Source of the DNA: Candidatus Brocadiaceae bacterium
GTDB lineage: Bacteria > Planctomycetota > Brocadiia > SM23-32
DNA length: 6,202 nucleotides
NCBI GenBank assembly: GCA_030615435.1
Contig: JAUWZH010000162.1
Coordinates: 1-6,202, forward strand
Direction of reading: 5' to 3'
This document shows, one piece after another, positions 1-5,255 of this stretch. The notes below the pieces were generated by a model that worked only from the letters and a program-made list of their open reading frames with translations, was not told the origin of the DNA and ran no database searches. The translations under genes and the position numbers were made by a program. Each line of letters begins with the position of its first letter. The first letter of the stretch is position 1.

Positions 1-652
1 CGCCGGCGAGTCGCTCCGCAGCCGGCTGCATCAGTGGGGAGTGGAAAGCGCCGGCCACCTTGAGACGGACTACGTGCCGGGCGCCCAGCTCCCTGCACAG
101 GGCGGCGCCGCGCCCGGCTGCTTCCTCCTCGCCGCTGATGACGAGTTGCCCCGGACAGTTATAATTGGCGGGCCACAGGCGGCCTCCGTCTTGCTGCACC
201 CTGTGGCAGACCTCTTCCACCTGCTCGTCCTCCAGTCCGATTACGGAATACATCGTGCCGGGATTGGCCTCGCACGCTTCCTGCATGTAACGACCCCTGG
301 CGTAAACAAGCCGCGCCGCCTCGCTCAGGCTAACGGCCCCGGAAGCGACAAGGGCACTGTACTCACCCAGGCTCAACCCCGCCGCGCCGTCGGCCTCCAA
401 CGTGCGCCCCAGTTCTTGCTCGACAGCCCGAAGAATGGCTGTGCTGACGGTCAGGATGGCGGGCTGGGAGAGGTCTGTGCGCCCGAGCTCCTCCTTAGTT
501 CCTCTGAAGCAGAGCTTCTGGAGGTCTATTCCCGTGGCGGCGGAGGCCTCGGCGAATGCTTCCCGCGCCGCCCTGTACCGTTCGAAAACGTCTCGGCCCA
601 TCCCTGCCGTCTGGGCACCCTGGCCGGGGAAAAGAAGCGCCTTCCCGCTCAC
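1..652 (-). CDS. fabD: Malonyl-CoA:ACP transacylase FabD (3' end beyond window)
   Basis: FabD transfers malonyl from CoA to acyl carrier protein, supplying the extender unit for type II fatty-acid synthesis in the cytoplasm. The visible 217 residues run from the N-terminus to just past the active-site histidine; members are usually about 300-320 residues, so roughly the last third lies outside the window. Seen: FPGQGAQ at residues 8-14 (oxyanion-loop Gln11), GLSLGEYSAL at 92-101 with nucleophile Ser94, Arg119 in ARGRYMQEA at the malonyl-carboxylate-binding position, NCPGQLVISG at 165-174, and GAFHSPLM at 201-208 with catalytic His204. The residue before the nucleophile is Leu, whereas most family members have His (GHSLGE). 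I chose GTG at 652 because GGGAGAGAG lies 7 bases upstream and the N-terminus MSGKALLFPGQGAQ fits the family; an in-frame ATG at 670 would add six residues but has no ribosome-binding site. It follows fabH by 50 bases on the same strand and is probably co-transcribed with it. Identity is very secure; the start is less so. Confidence 0.95.
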   Translation of the reverse strand, partial: MSGKALLFPGQGAQTAGMGRDVFERYRAAREAFAEASAATGIDLQKLCFRGTKEELGRTDLSQPAILTVSTAILRAVEQELGRTLEADGAAGLSLGEYSALVASGAVSLSEAARLVYARGRYMQEACEANPGTMYSVIGLEDEQVEEVCHRVQQDGGRLWPANYNCPGQLVISGEEEAAGRGAALCRELGARHVVRLKVAGAFHSPLMQPAAERLAG

Positions 653-659
653 TGTGCAG

Positions 660-668
660 CTCTCTCCC
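660..668 (-). promoter_or_regulatory. Ribosome-binding site for fabD (decides GTG start)
   Basis: On the minus strand GGGAGAGAG ends 7 bases before GTG at 652. It overlaps the alternative upstream ATG at 670, so it can only serve the GTG. This is the main reason for preferring GTG. It is an inference from sequence only. Confidence 0.6.
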
Positions 669-702
669 ATGGGTCGCTGGTGATTGGCCACGCAAGGGCC
701 AC

Positions 703-1698
703 TCAGTAGCGCAGCAGCATTGATCCCCAGGTGATGCCCCCCCCGAACGCCAGCAGGAGCACCAGGTCCCCACGTTGCAGCACGCCTTTTTGCACGGCCT
801 CGTCCATGGCGATGGGGATGGAGGCTGCCGACGTGTTTCCCACGCGGTCAATGTTCACGTAGGCCTTCTCCTCAGGGATGCCCGCGCGCTCACAAATGCT
901 GCGAATAATCCGAACGTTGCTCTGATGAGGGATGATGAGCTTGATGTCGTCGAGGGAGATACCGGTTTCCTGCGGAATCCGAACCAGGAGCTCGCCCAGC
1001 TTGCTGACGGCGCACCTGAACACTTCGCGGCCCTGAAGCTTCATGAAGTGGTCAGCGTTGTCCACGGTTTCGTGTGTGGGGGGACGGCGGGAGCCCCCGC
1101 CGGGGATCATGAGGAGTTCCTGTCGGGAGCCATCGCCCCCCATCTCGCAGAAGATGATCTCTCCGGTGCCTGTGCTCCTGGTGAGGACGGCTGCTCCGGC
1201 GGCATCGCCGAACAGGATGCAGGAGCGCCGGTCCGTGTAATCTGTGAAACGGCTCAGCGTTTCGGCCCCGATGACCAGGGCATTCTCGGTTACGCCTGCG
1301 ACGACGAGGGCTCCCCCCTGGGCGAGCCCGAACAGAAACCCACAGCAGGCCGCCTCCAGGTCGTAGGGCAGCGCGTTGTCTGCGCCGAGGGCCGTTTGAA
1401 CCAGGCAGGCGGTGGCAGGGAACAGGTAGTCGGGAGTGCACGTGGTTACGATAATCGCCTCTACGTTCGCCGGGGACAGCCCTGCCTCAGCCAGCGCATT
1501 CCTGGCGGCAACGACAGCCAGGTCGCTCGTGGCTTCGGTTTCCGCCGCGATCCGGCGCTCCCTTATGCCCGTTCTCTTCGTGATCCACCCATCGGAGGTG
1601 TCCACCATCTGCTCCAGATCCGCGTTGCTCAGCACTCGTTCGGGCAGATGAGAGCCAAGCCCGGCAATCTCCACAGTCAGTTTGCAAAGACTTTTCAT
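703..1698 (-). CDS. fabH: Beta-ketoacyl-ACP synthase III FabH
   Basis: FabH condenses acetyl-CoA (or another short acyl-CoA) with malonyl-ACP, the first elongation step of type II fatty-acid synthesis. The 331-residue product matches the usual 310-335 length. Thiolase-fold hallmarks are visible: the N-terminal IAGLGSHLPE at 11-20, DTSDGWITKRTGI at 33-45, the nucleophile region DLEAACCGF at 113-121 with active Cys118, FGDAAGAAVL at 163-172, HQSNVRI at 258-264 with His258, and GNTSAAS at 287-293 with Asn288. This completes the Cys-His-Asn triad that separates FabH from FabB/FabF (Cys-His-His). The residue after the nucleophile is a second Cys where Ala or Ser is common. The ATG at 1698 gives a family-like N-terminus, but I see no convincing Shine-Dalgarno before it. 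It begins 28 bases after plsX ends and stops 50 bases before fabD, consistent with one operon. Substrate chain preference cannot be read from the sequence. Confidence 0.97.
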   Translation of the reverse strand: MKSLCKLTVEIAGLGSHLPERVLSNADLEQMVDTSDGWITKRTGIRERRIAAETEATSDLAVVAARNALAEAGLSPANVEAIIVTTCTPDYLFPATACLVQTALGADNALPYDLEAACCGFLFGLAQGGALVVAGVTENALVIGAETLSRFTDYTDRRSCILFGDAAGAAVLTRSTGTGEIIFCEMGGDGSRQELLMIPGGGSRRPPTHETVDNADHFMKLQGREVFRCAVSKLGELLVRIPQETGISLDDIKLIIPHQSNVRIIRSICERAGIPEEKAYVNIDRVGNTSAASIPIAMDEAVQKGVLQRGDLVLLLAFGGGITWGSMLLRY

Positions 1699-1726
1699 GG
1701 CTCAAGGGGAGAGAACGGTGTGTATC

Positions 1727-2776
1727 TTAGGTGTCTCTGAGGGGTATCTCTGACGGCGGCGGCCCGGCGTTCCTGATTGCCGGCGCGGCCGTGCGCACGG
1801 ATTGAGCAATCTTCCGGCTGACTTCCCGGCGGACAAAGCTTCTGGCCTCGCGCACGGCGTTCACTATGGCCCTGGCGTCGGAGCAGCCGTGGCTGATGAT
1901 GGTCACGCCGTTGATGCCGAGCAGGGGAGCGCCGCCGTACTGGGCATAGTCGCCGCACTGCTCAATGACCTTGAAAGCATCCTTGCAGAGGGCGAACCCG
2001 ATCCTATGGCGCAGGTTCTTGCTGGTCTCGCATTTCAGGTGGTCCAGCAGCTTCACGATGAGGCTTTCGCTGGTCTTCAGCAGGACGTTGCCTGCAAAGC
2101 CTTCGCACACGACGATGTCGCAGCCTCCGAAGAAGATGTCGTTGGCCTCCACGTTGCCCACAAAATTGACGGGTGCCCTCGAGAGCAAATCAAAGGCATC
2201 CTTAAGGAGGTCCGTACCCTTGCGCGCTTCTTCGCCGACGTTCAGCAGGCCTACCCGCGGATTCTCCAGCTCCAGCACGTCCCGCGCAAAGACAGTGGCC
2301 ATGAGGCCGTATTGCAGCAAGTGGTGAGGCTTGCAGTGGATGTTGGCCCCCACGTCAATAATCACCACAGGGTGATCTATCGCCATCATTGGTACGGCGA
2401 TGCCGGGCCTCTGGACGCCTTCCAGGAGTCCCAGCACCAGTGAACTCGCCGCCACTACCGCTCCGGTGTTGCCGGCGCTGACGAAAGCGTCGGCCTTGCC
2501 CTCCGCCACATGCGCCGTACCGACGCTGATCGAAGAATCCCTTTTCTCACGCAGGGCCCGCACGGGGGATTCGTGCATGCCGATGCTCTGAGAGGCGGGG
2601 ACGATCTGAAGGTTATGCGGACAGGGCTGATGCTTTTGCAGCTCGCTGAGAAGCATCTGCTCGGGGCCCACGAGCACTATCGTGGTATCGGGGAACCGAC
2701 ATGCGGCCATCACGGCACCGGCCACCGGCTTCGCGGGAGCCTGATCCCCTCCGAGAGCATCCACCACGACACTCAT
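1727..2776 (-). CDS. plsX: Phosphate acyltransferase PlsX
   Basis: PlsX converts acyl-ACP plus phosphate to acyl-phosphate, the donor used by PlsY to acylate glycerol-3-phosphate in phospholipid synthesis; it is a peripheral membrane enzyme. The 349-residue product is close to the usual 330-356. Seen: VDALGGDQAP at 5-14, SAGNTGAVVA at 100-109, DVGAN at 141-145, GLLNVGEEARKGT at 176-188, VGNVEANDIFFG at 206-217, CEGFAGNVLLKT at 224-235, and YGGAPLLGINGV at 280-291 followed by ISHG. The last 20 or so residues are rich in Pro, Ala and Arg and look like a disordered tail. The open frame extends upstream to a TTG at 2890 that would overlap rpmF, with another ATG at 2827. I chose ATG at 2776 because MSVVVDALGGD matches the family N-terminus. 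No start has a strong ribosome-binding site. It lies 97 bases after rpmF and 28 before fabH. Confidence 0.96.
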   Translation of the reverse strand: MSVVVDALGGDQAPAKPVAGAVMAACRFPDTTIVLVGPEQMLLSELQKHQPCPHNLQIVPASQSIGMHESPVRALREKRDSSISVGTAHVAEGKADAFVSAGNTGAVVAASSLVLGLLEGVQRPGIAVPMMAIDHPVVIIDVGANIHCKPHHLLQYGLMATVFARDVLELENPRVGLLNVGEEARKGTDLLKDAFDLLSRAPVNFVGNVEANDIFFGGCDIVVCEGFAGNVLLKTSESLIVKLLDHLKCETSKNLRHRIGFALCKDAFKVIEQCGDYAQYGGAPLLGINGVTIISHGCSDARAIVNAVREARSFVRREVSRKIAQSVRTAAPAIRNAGPPPSEIPLRDT

Positions 2777-2873
2777 GGTAGCTGCTTCGTCTGGGGACTC
2801 TTGGCCGATGGGCCGCTCTGCCTTCATTCTCGCCACGCACTGGAAAACGGACCTTCGTGGGGATTCGCCCCGC

Positions 2874-3098
2874 CTACCGTTCAATCTCAATCAAAGCCCG
2901 GCCTCGGTAGTAACCGCAGTTGGGGCAAACGGCGTGGGGGGATTTGGGCTGGTTGCAGTTGGCGCAGAAAAACCGGCGGGAGCGACCGGCAGGTGCCCGC
3001 AACTTCTGCGACAGGGGGATCCCAGGCATGACAGAACCCTGGTGCGTCCGCCGTTTACGCTTTCTCGCCTTGCTAACCTTGCGTTTGGGAAGAGCCAT
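2874..3098 (-). CDS. rpmF: Large ribosomal subunit protein bL32 (zinc-ribbon type)
   Basis: bL32 is a small basic protein of the large ribosomal subunit. The 74-residue product starts MALPKRKVSKARKRKRRTH, the typical arginine/lysine-rich N-terminal tail. It ends with a zinc ribbon: CANC (Cys45, Cys48) and CPNC (Cys58, Cys61), with SPHAVCPNCGYYRGR matching the family C-terminus. It is longer than the usual 56-62 residues. The extra 12-15 residues lie between the basic tail and the ribbon, roughly residues 20-40 (around SVMPGIPLSQKL). GGAGGT at 3116-3111 precedes the ATG by 12 bases, a rather long spacing. As the first gene of the run it sits directly upstream of plsX, the order seen in many bacteria, though yceD (DUF177), often found before it, is not present. 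Retention of all four cysteines implies a zinc-binding, zinc-replete form. Confidence 0.96.
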   Translation of the reverse strand: MALPKRKVSKARKRKRRTHQGSVMPGIPLSQKLRAPAGRSRRFFCANCNQPKSPHAVCPNCGYYRGRALIEIER

Positions 3099-3295
3099 CT
3101 TCCGCGTGAAACCTCCACCGCAAGAGCAACCCCAGAACCCCGTCCTCTGTAAACACGCCTACGGACGCTCGCCGATACACAGGAAGGTAAGACCGCTGCC
3201 TGATCGTGCTCGCCAAGACTCGCCCACTACCACACGGCAGCACAGGATCGCAAGGCCGGCACCGCACGGAAAACGCCAACAATGCCCGCGTGAAT
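3099..3295 (-). other. Probable long 5' leader of the rpmF-plsX-fab transcript
   Basis: If transcription starts about 7 bases after the -10 box at 3307-3302, the rpmF message has a leader of nearly 200 bases. I find no credible protein in it: the open frames here lack family features and are overlapped by rpmF or run antisense to aroA. One imperfect hairpin is visible on the minus strand: CCTGTGTA at 3183-3176 can pair with TTTACAGAGG near 3153-3144 with one mismatch and a loop of about 22 bases. Whether it has a regulatory role, for instance ribosomal autoregulation, is speculation. Confidence 0.35.
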
Positions 3296-3301
3296 CGGGA
3301 T

Positions 3302-3331
3302 ATTGTAGGGGATTGTCGCGGGGGGTGTCAA
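3302..3331 (-). promoter_or_regulatory. Near-consensus sigma-70-type promoter for the rpmF operon
   Basis: On the minus strand a perfect -35 box TTGACA (3331-3326) is followed after 18 bases by TACAAT (3307-3302), five of six matches to the -10 consensus. Upstream of the -35 is a relatively A/T-rich patch (AAGAAACTCTTTTCGA) in otherwise GC-rich DNA. It faces rpmF with no other gene between. The inverted repeat CCCGCG (3285-3290) and CGCGGG (3317-3322) brackets the -10 box and predicted start. Predicted from sequence only. Confidence 0.7.
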
Positions 3332-3402
3332 TCGAAAAGAGTTTCTTCGCCTGGACATGGTGACCCTTTGGGGGGATGGCTTGCAGACGCCCGTGGAGGA
3401 GT

Positions 3403-3414
3403 GGCCCCGGGGCC
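3403..3414. repeat. Perfect 12-base palindrome between divergent promoters
   Basis: GGCCCCGGGGCC is its own reverse complement. It lies between the two outward-facing promoters, about 70 bases upstream of the rpmF -35 box and about 30 bases upstream of the aroA -35 box. It could be a regulator site or simply chance in GC-rich DNA; it has no T-tract, so it is not a typical terminator. Confidence 0.3.
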
Positions 3415-3444
3415 CTCTTGTGAACGGATTGACAACCCACGTCG

Positions 3445-3473
3445 TTGCATGGCCTATGGCGCCGGGGTAGAAT
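3445..3473 (+). promoter_or_regulatory. Probable promoter for aroA
   Basis: TTGCAT at 3445-3450 is separated by 17 bases from TAGAAT at 3468-3473, which matches the -10 consensus at five of six positions. Transcription would begin near 3480, leaving a leader of about 30 bases that contains the aroA ribosome-binding site. A perfect TTGACA also occurs at 3429-3434, but at 17-18 base spacing only GCCTAT or CCTATG follows, so I prefer the downstream pair. Confidence 0.5.
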
Positions 3474-3496
3474 CGGGTCCGCCGAACCCTTCCAGC

Positions 3497-3502
3497 GGGA
3501 GT
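3497..3502 (+). promoter_or_regulatory. Ribosome-binding site for aroA (supports GTG start)
   Basis: GGGAGT ends 7 bases before the GTG at 3510. It is the best ribosome-binding site in the window and fixes the start where the protein aligns with the EPSP synthase N-terminus. Confidence 0.75.
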
Positions 3503-3509
3503 TACAAGC

Positions 3510-4790
3510 GTGAAGCTCAGAATCCGTCAGGGCAACCTTCACGGAGCGGTGAGCATTCCGGGCAGCAAGTCGCACACGATCCGCGGGCTGATCCTTGGCT
3601 CGCTGGCGCACGGAGTGTCGAGGTTGCTTCGGCCGCTTCGTTCCAGCGACACCGAGAGCTGCGTGCGACTCTGCCGGTCGCTCGGGGCGGAGGTGGAGAC
3701 CTCCGATCTGAGATGCTGGAAGGTCAGCGGCACCGCCGGGACGCCGACAGCGGCCTCCGGGCCGGTGGACGTCGGCAATTCGGGGACCACGCTGTTCCTG
3801 GGCATGGGCGCCGCCGCGCTGTGCGAGGGCCTCAGCGAGCTGACCGGAGACGAGCAGACCAGGCGCCGTTCGGCGGGGCCGCTTCTGGAGGGGCTTTCGG
3901 CCCTGGGGGCCACCGCTTACTCGAAGGATGGCACTGGCTGCGCACCGCTCGTCGTGGGCGGCGGCCTGCGTGGCGGAAGGGTTTCCATTGAGTGTTCCAC
4001 CAGCCAGTATATGTCGAGCCTGCTTATCGCCAGTCCGCTCGCGAGCGGCGATACGGACATCACCGCGCCGCTGCTCAACGAAAAGCCCTACGTTCGGATG
4101 ACGGTGCGGTGGCTGGAGGAGCTTGGGATAGAACTCGAGGCCGCCGACGATCTGCAGCATTTCCGCGTGCCCGGCGGGCAGCGCTACCGGGCCTTTGAGA
4201 AGGCCATTCCGGCGGATTTCTCCAGCGCCACCTTTTTTCTGGTCGCCGCCGCCGTCACGGGCTCCGAGCTCCTCCTGCGGGGGCTCGACGTGAACGACAC
4301 CCAGGGCGATAGGGCGGTGGTGGGGATGCTCCAGGAGATGGGCTGTGCGGTAGTGGTCGAGCCGGGAGGCGTGCGCATCCGCGGCCCCGAGCGGCTGGAG
4401 GGGGCGACCTTTGACCTCAACGCCACGCCCGATGCCCTGCCTGCGATGGCCGTGGCCGGGTCTGTGGCCGAGGGAGAAACCCGGCTGCTGAACGTGCCCC
4501 AGGCGCGCGTAAAAGAGACCGACCGCCTGAGCGTGATGGCGCAGGAATTGGGCAAACTCGGCGCGGCTGTCGAGGAGCTCTCGGACGGACTGGTTCTGAA
4601 GGGCGGCGGCCTGCGCGGGGCACATGTCAGCGGACACGGGGACCACCGCGTGGTCATGGCCCTCGCCGTAGCAGGCCTGGCTGCGCAGGGGGATACCACC
4701 GTTGACACGGCAGAAGCGGCCTCGGTTACGTTCCCCGAGTTTCCGCAGCTAATGCGCGAAGCAGGAGCCGAGATCACGCTGAACGACTGA
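3510..4790 (+). CDS. aroA: 3-phosphoshikimate 1-carboxyvinyltransferase (EPSP synthase)
   Basis: AroA joins phosphoenolpyruvate (PEP) to shikimate-3-phosphate, the sixth step of the shikimate pathway to chorismate and aromatic amino acids; it is the glyphosate target. The 426-residue product matches the E. coli length (427). Seen: PGSKSHTIR at 17-25 (Lys20, Ser21, Arg25), GNSGTTLFL at 89-97, TRRRSAGPL at 117-125 (Arg120, equivalent to E. coli Arg124), TSQYMSS at 164-170, KPYVRMT at 192-198, TPDALPAMA at 306-314 (catalytic Asp308), RVKETDRL at 333-340 (Lys335, Glu336, Arg339) and GDHRVVMAL at 377-385 (His379, Arg380). By my alignment, Phe96 replaces E. coli Arg100, Thr164 replaces Ser169, Gln331 replaces Asn336 and Val406 replaces Lys411; the last region reads SVTFPEF, a form I recall from other lineages. 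The start is GTG with a strong ribosome-binding site. It is transcribed alone, divergent from rpmF and convergent with the lipoprotein gene. The enzyme is very likely active. Confidence 0.97.
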   Translation: MKLRIRQGNLHGAVSIPGSKSHTIRGLILGSLAHGVSRLLRPLRSSDTESCVRLCRSLGAEVETSDLRCWKVSGTAGTPTAASGPVDVGNSGTTLFLGMGAAALCEGLSELTGDEQTRRRSAGPLLEGLSALGATAYSKDGTGCAPLVVGGGLRGGRVSIECSTSQYMSSLLIASPLASGDTDITAPLLNEKPYVRMTVRWLEELGIELEAADDLQHFRVPGGQRYRAFEKAIPADFSSATFFLVAAAVTGSELLLRGLDVNDTQGDRAVVGMLQEMGCAVVVEPGGVRIRGPERLEGATFDLNATPDALPAMAVAGSVAEGETRLLNVPQARVKETDRLSVMAQELGKLGAAVEELSDGLVLKGGGLRGAHVSGHGDHRVVMALAVAGLAAQGDTTVDTAEAASVTFPEFPQLMREAGAEITLND

Positions 4791-4807
4791 TGCCATCCTG
4801 CCGCATC

Positions 4808-5143
4808 TCACAACACGCCGGCGACGCGGTACTTCCCCTTCTGTTTCGTTACGAGCAGATACCTTGCGGTGGAGCCTTCGGCTGACACAAACCTGACAAG
4901 CGTCTTGAAGGCGGAGCCTGCCTTCTCGACCTTCACGACTTCGACTGATTCCGCTTCCAGGAGCCAGGCCGGCCTGCGCTCCCTGGCCTCATCGGGAAGG
5001 TTCTTGATCCTCTCCACGTAGGAGCGGACGGCACTGGCAATCTGTTCGGTTTCTCTGGCGGAAACGCGCCCGGAACATCCCCCACAGGCAGCCGCAAGGG
5101 ACAGAATGCAGAGGCCGAACGCACACAACGTGCGCTTTCTCAC
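4808..5143 (-). CDS. Small putative lipoprotein, function unknown
   Basis: I do not recognise the family. With GTG at 5143 the product has 111 residues: a short basic N-terminus (MRKRT), a hydrophobic stretch at 5-19, then a Cys at 20 in LAAACGGC. This looks like a type II signal peptide, though the lipobox is imperfect (Ala rather than Leu at -3). The mature part has a charged helical segment at about 30-60 (ETEQIASAVRSYVERIKN). It is followed by alternating strand-like stretches: VEVVKVEK, KTLVRFVS, ARYLLVTKQ and GKYRVAGVL. That pattern resembles the C-terminal sheet of small NTF2-like or DUF4878-type secreted domains, which is only an inference. The open frame extends upstream to GTG at 5218 (136 residues), giving an unusually long basic leader; the shorter form has a ribosome-binding site and a normal signal peptide. 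It follows the permease by 112 bases on the same strand and ends 17 bases from the aroA stop. Confidence 0.7.
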   Translation of the reverse strand: MRKRTLCAFGLCILSLAAACGGCSGRVSARETEQIASAVRSYVERIKNLPDEARERRPAWLLEAESVEVVKVEKAGSAFKTLVRFVSAEGSTARYLLVTKQKGKYRVAGVL

Positions 5144-5151
5144 CTTACTTG

Positions 5152-5156
5152 CCTTT
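5152..5156 (-). promoter_or_regulatory. Ribosome-binding site for the lipoprotein gene
   Basis: AAAGG on the minus strand lies 8 bases before GTG at 5143. The alternative GTG at 5218 has no purine-rich site before it, so this favours the shorter protein with a standard signal peptide. Confidence 0.5.
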
Positions 5157-5255
5157 CGTCGCAGAGGGATTTGGCTCTGGAGAACCTTCTTGCTATGCCG
5201 ACGGCGCGGCAGCGCCACGAAAATGTGAGACAGCTTCCGTCAGACCGCCGGGGCC

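Noticed and set aside
775..1740. 321-codon plus-strand open frame opposite fabH.
   Set aside because: It is a shadow of fabH; no recognisable domain, and fabH motifs are intact on the minus strand.
1802..2443. 213-codon plus-strand open frame opposite plsX.
   Set aside because: It is a shadow of plsX with no ribosome-binding site or family motifs.
2856..2872. GGGG-CGAAT-CCCC hairpin just after rpmF as an attenuator.
   Set aside because: Only four pairs with no T-tract; plsX is expected to be co-transcribed.
2777..2890. N-terminal extension of plsX to TTG 2890 or ATG 2827.
   Set aside because: The added sequence is unlike any PlsX N-terminus, and the TTG start would overlap rpmF; the family begins right at MxxxVDALGGD.
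3073..3282. Minus-strand open frame of 69 codons upstream of and overlapping rpmF, a candidate for the missing yceD.
   Set aside because: It shows no DUF177 features, starts at a weak codon without a ribosome-binding site, and overlaps the rpmF start in another frame.
3159..4646. Long 495-codon minus-strand open frame antisense to aroA.
   Set aside because: Its composition (many Arg, Pro, His, Gly) is typical of a shadow frame in GC-rich DNA; aroA on the other strand has complete family motifs.
4787..4806. GATGC/GCATC hairpin between aroA and the lipoprotein gene as a bidirectional terminator.
   Set aside because: A five-pair stem with a nine-base loop and no T-tract is too weak to call.
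5203..5216. Hairpin GGCGC-TGCC-GCGCC after the permease gene as a terminator.
   Set aside because: The stem is only five pairs and no T-tract follows; such stems are frequent in GC-rich DNA.
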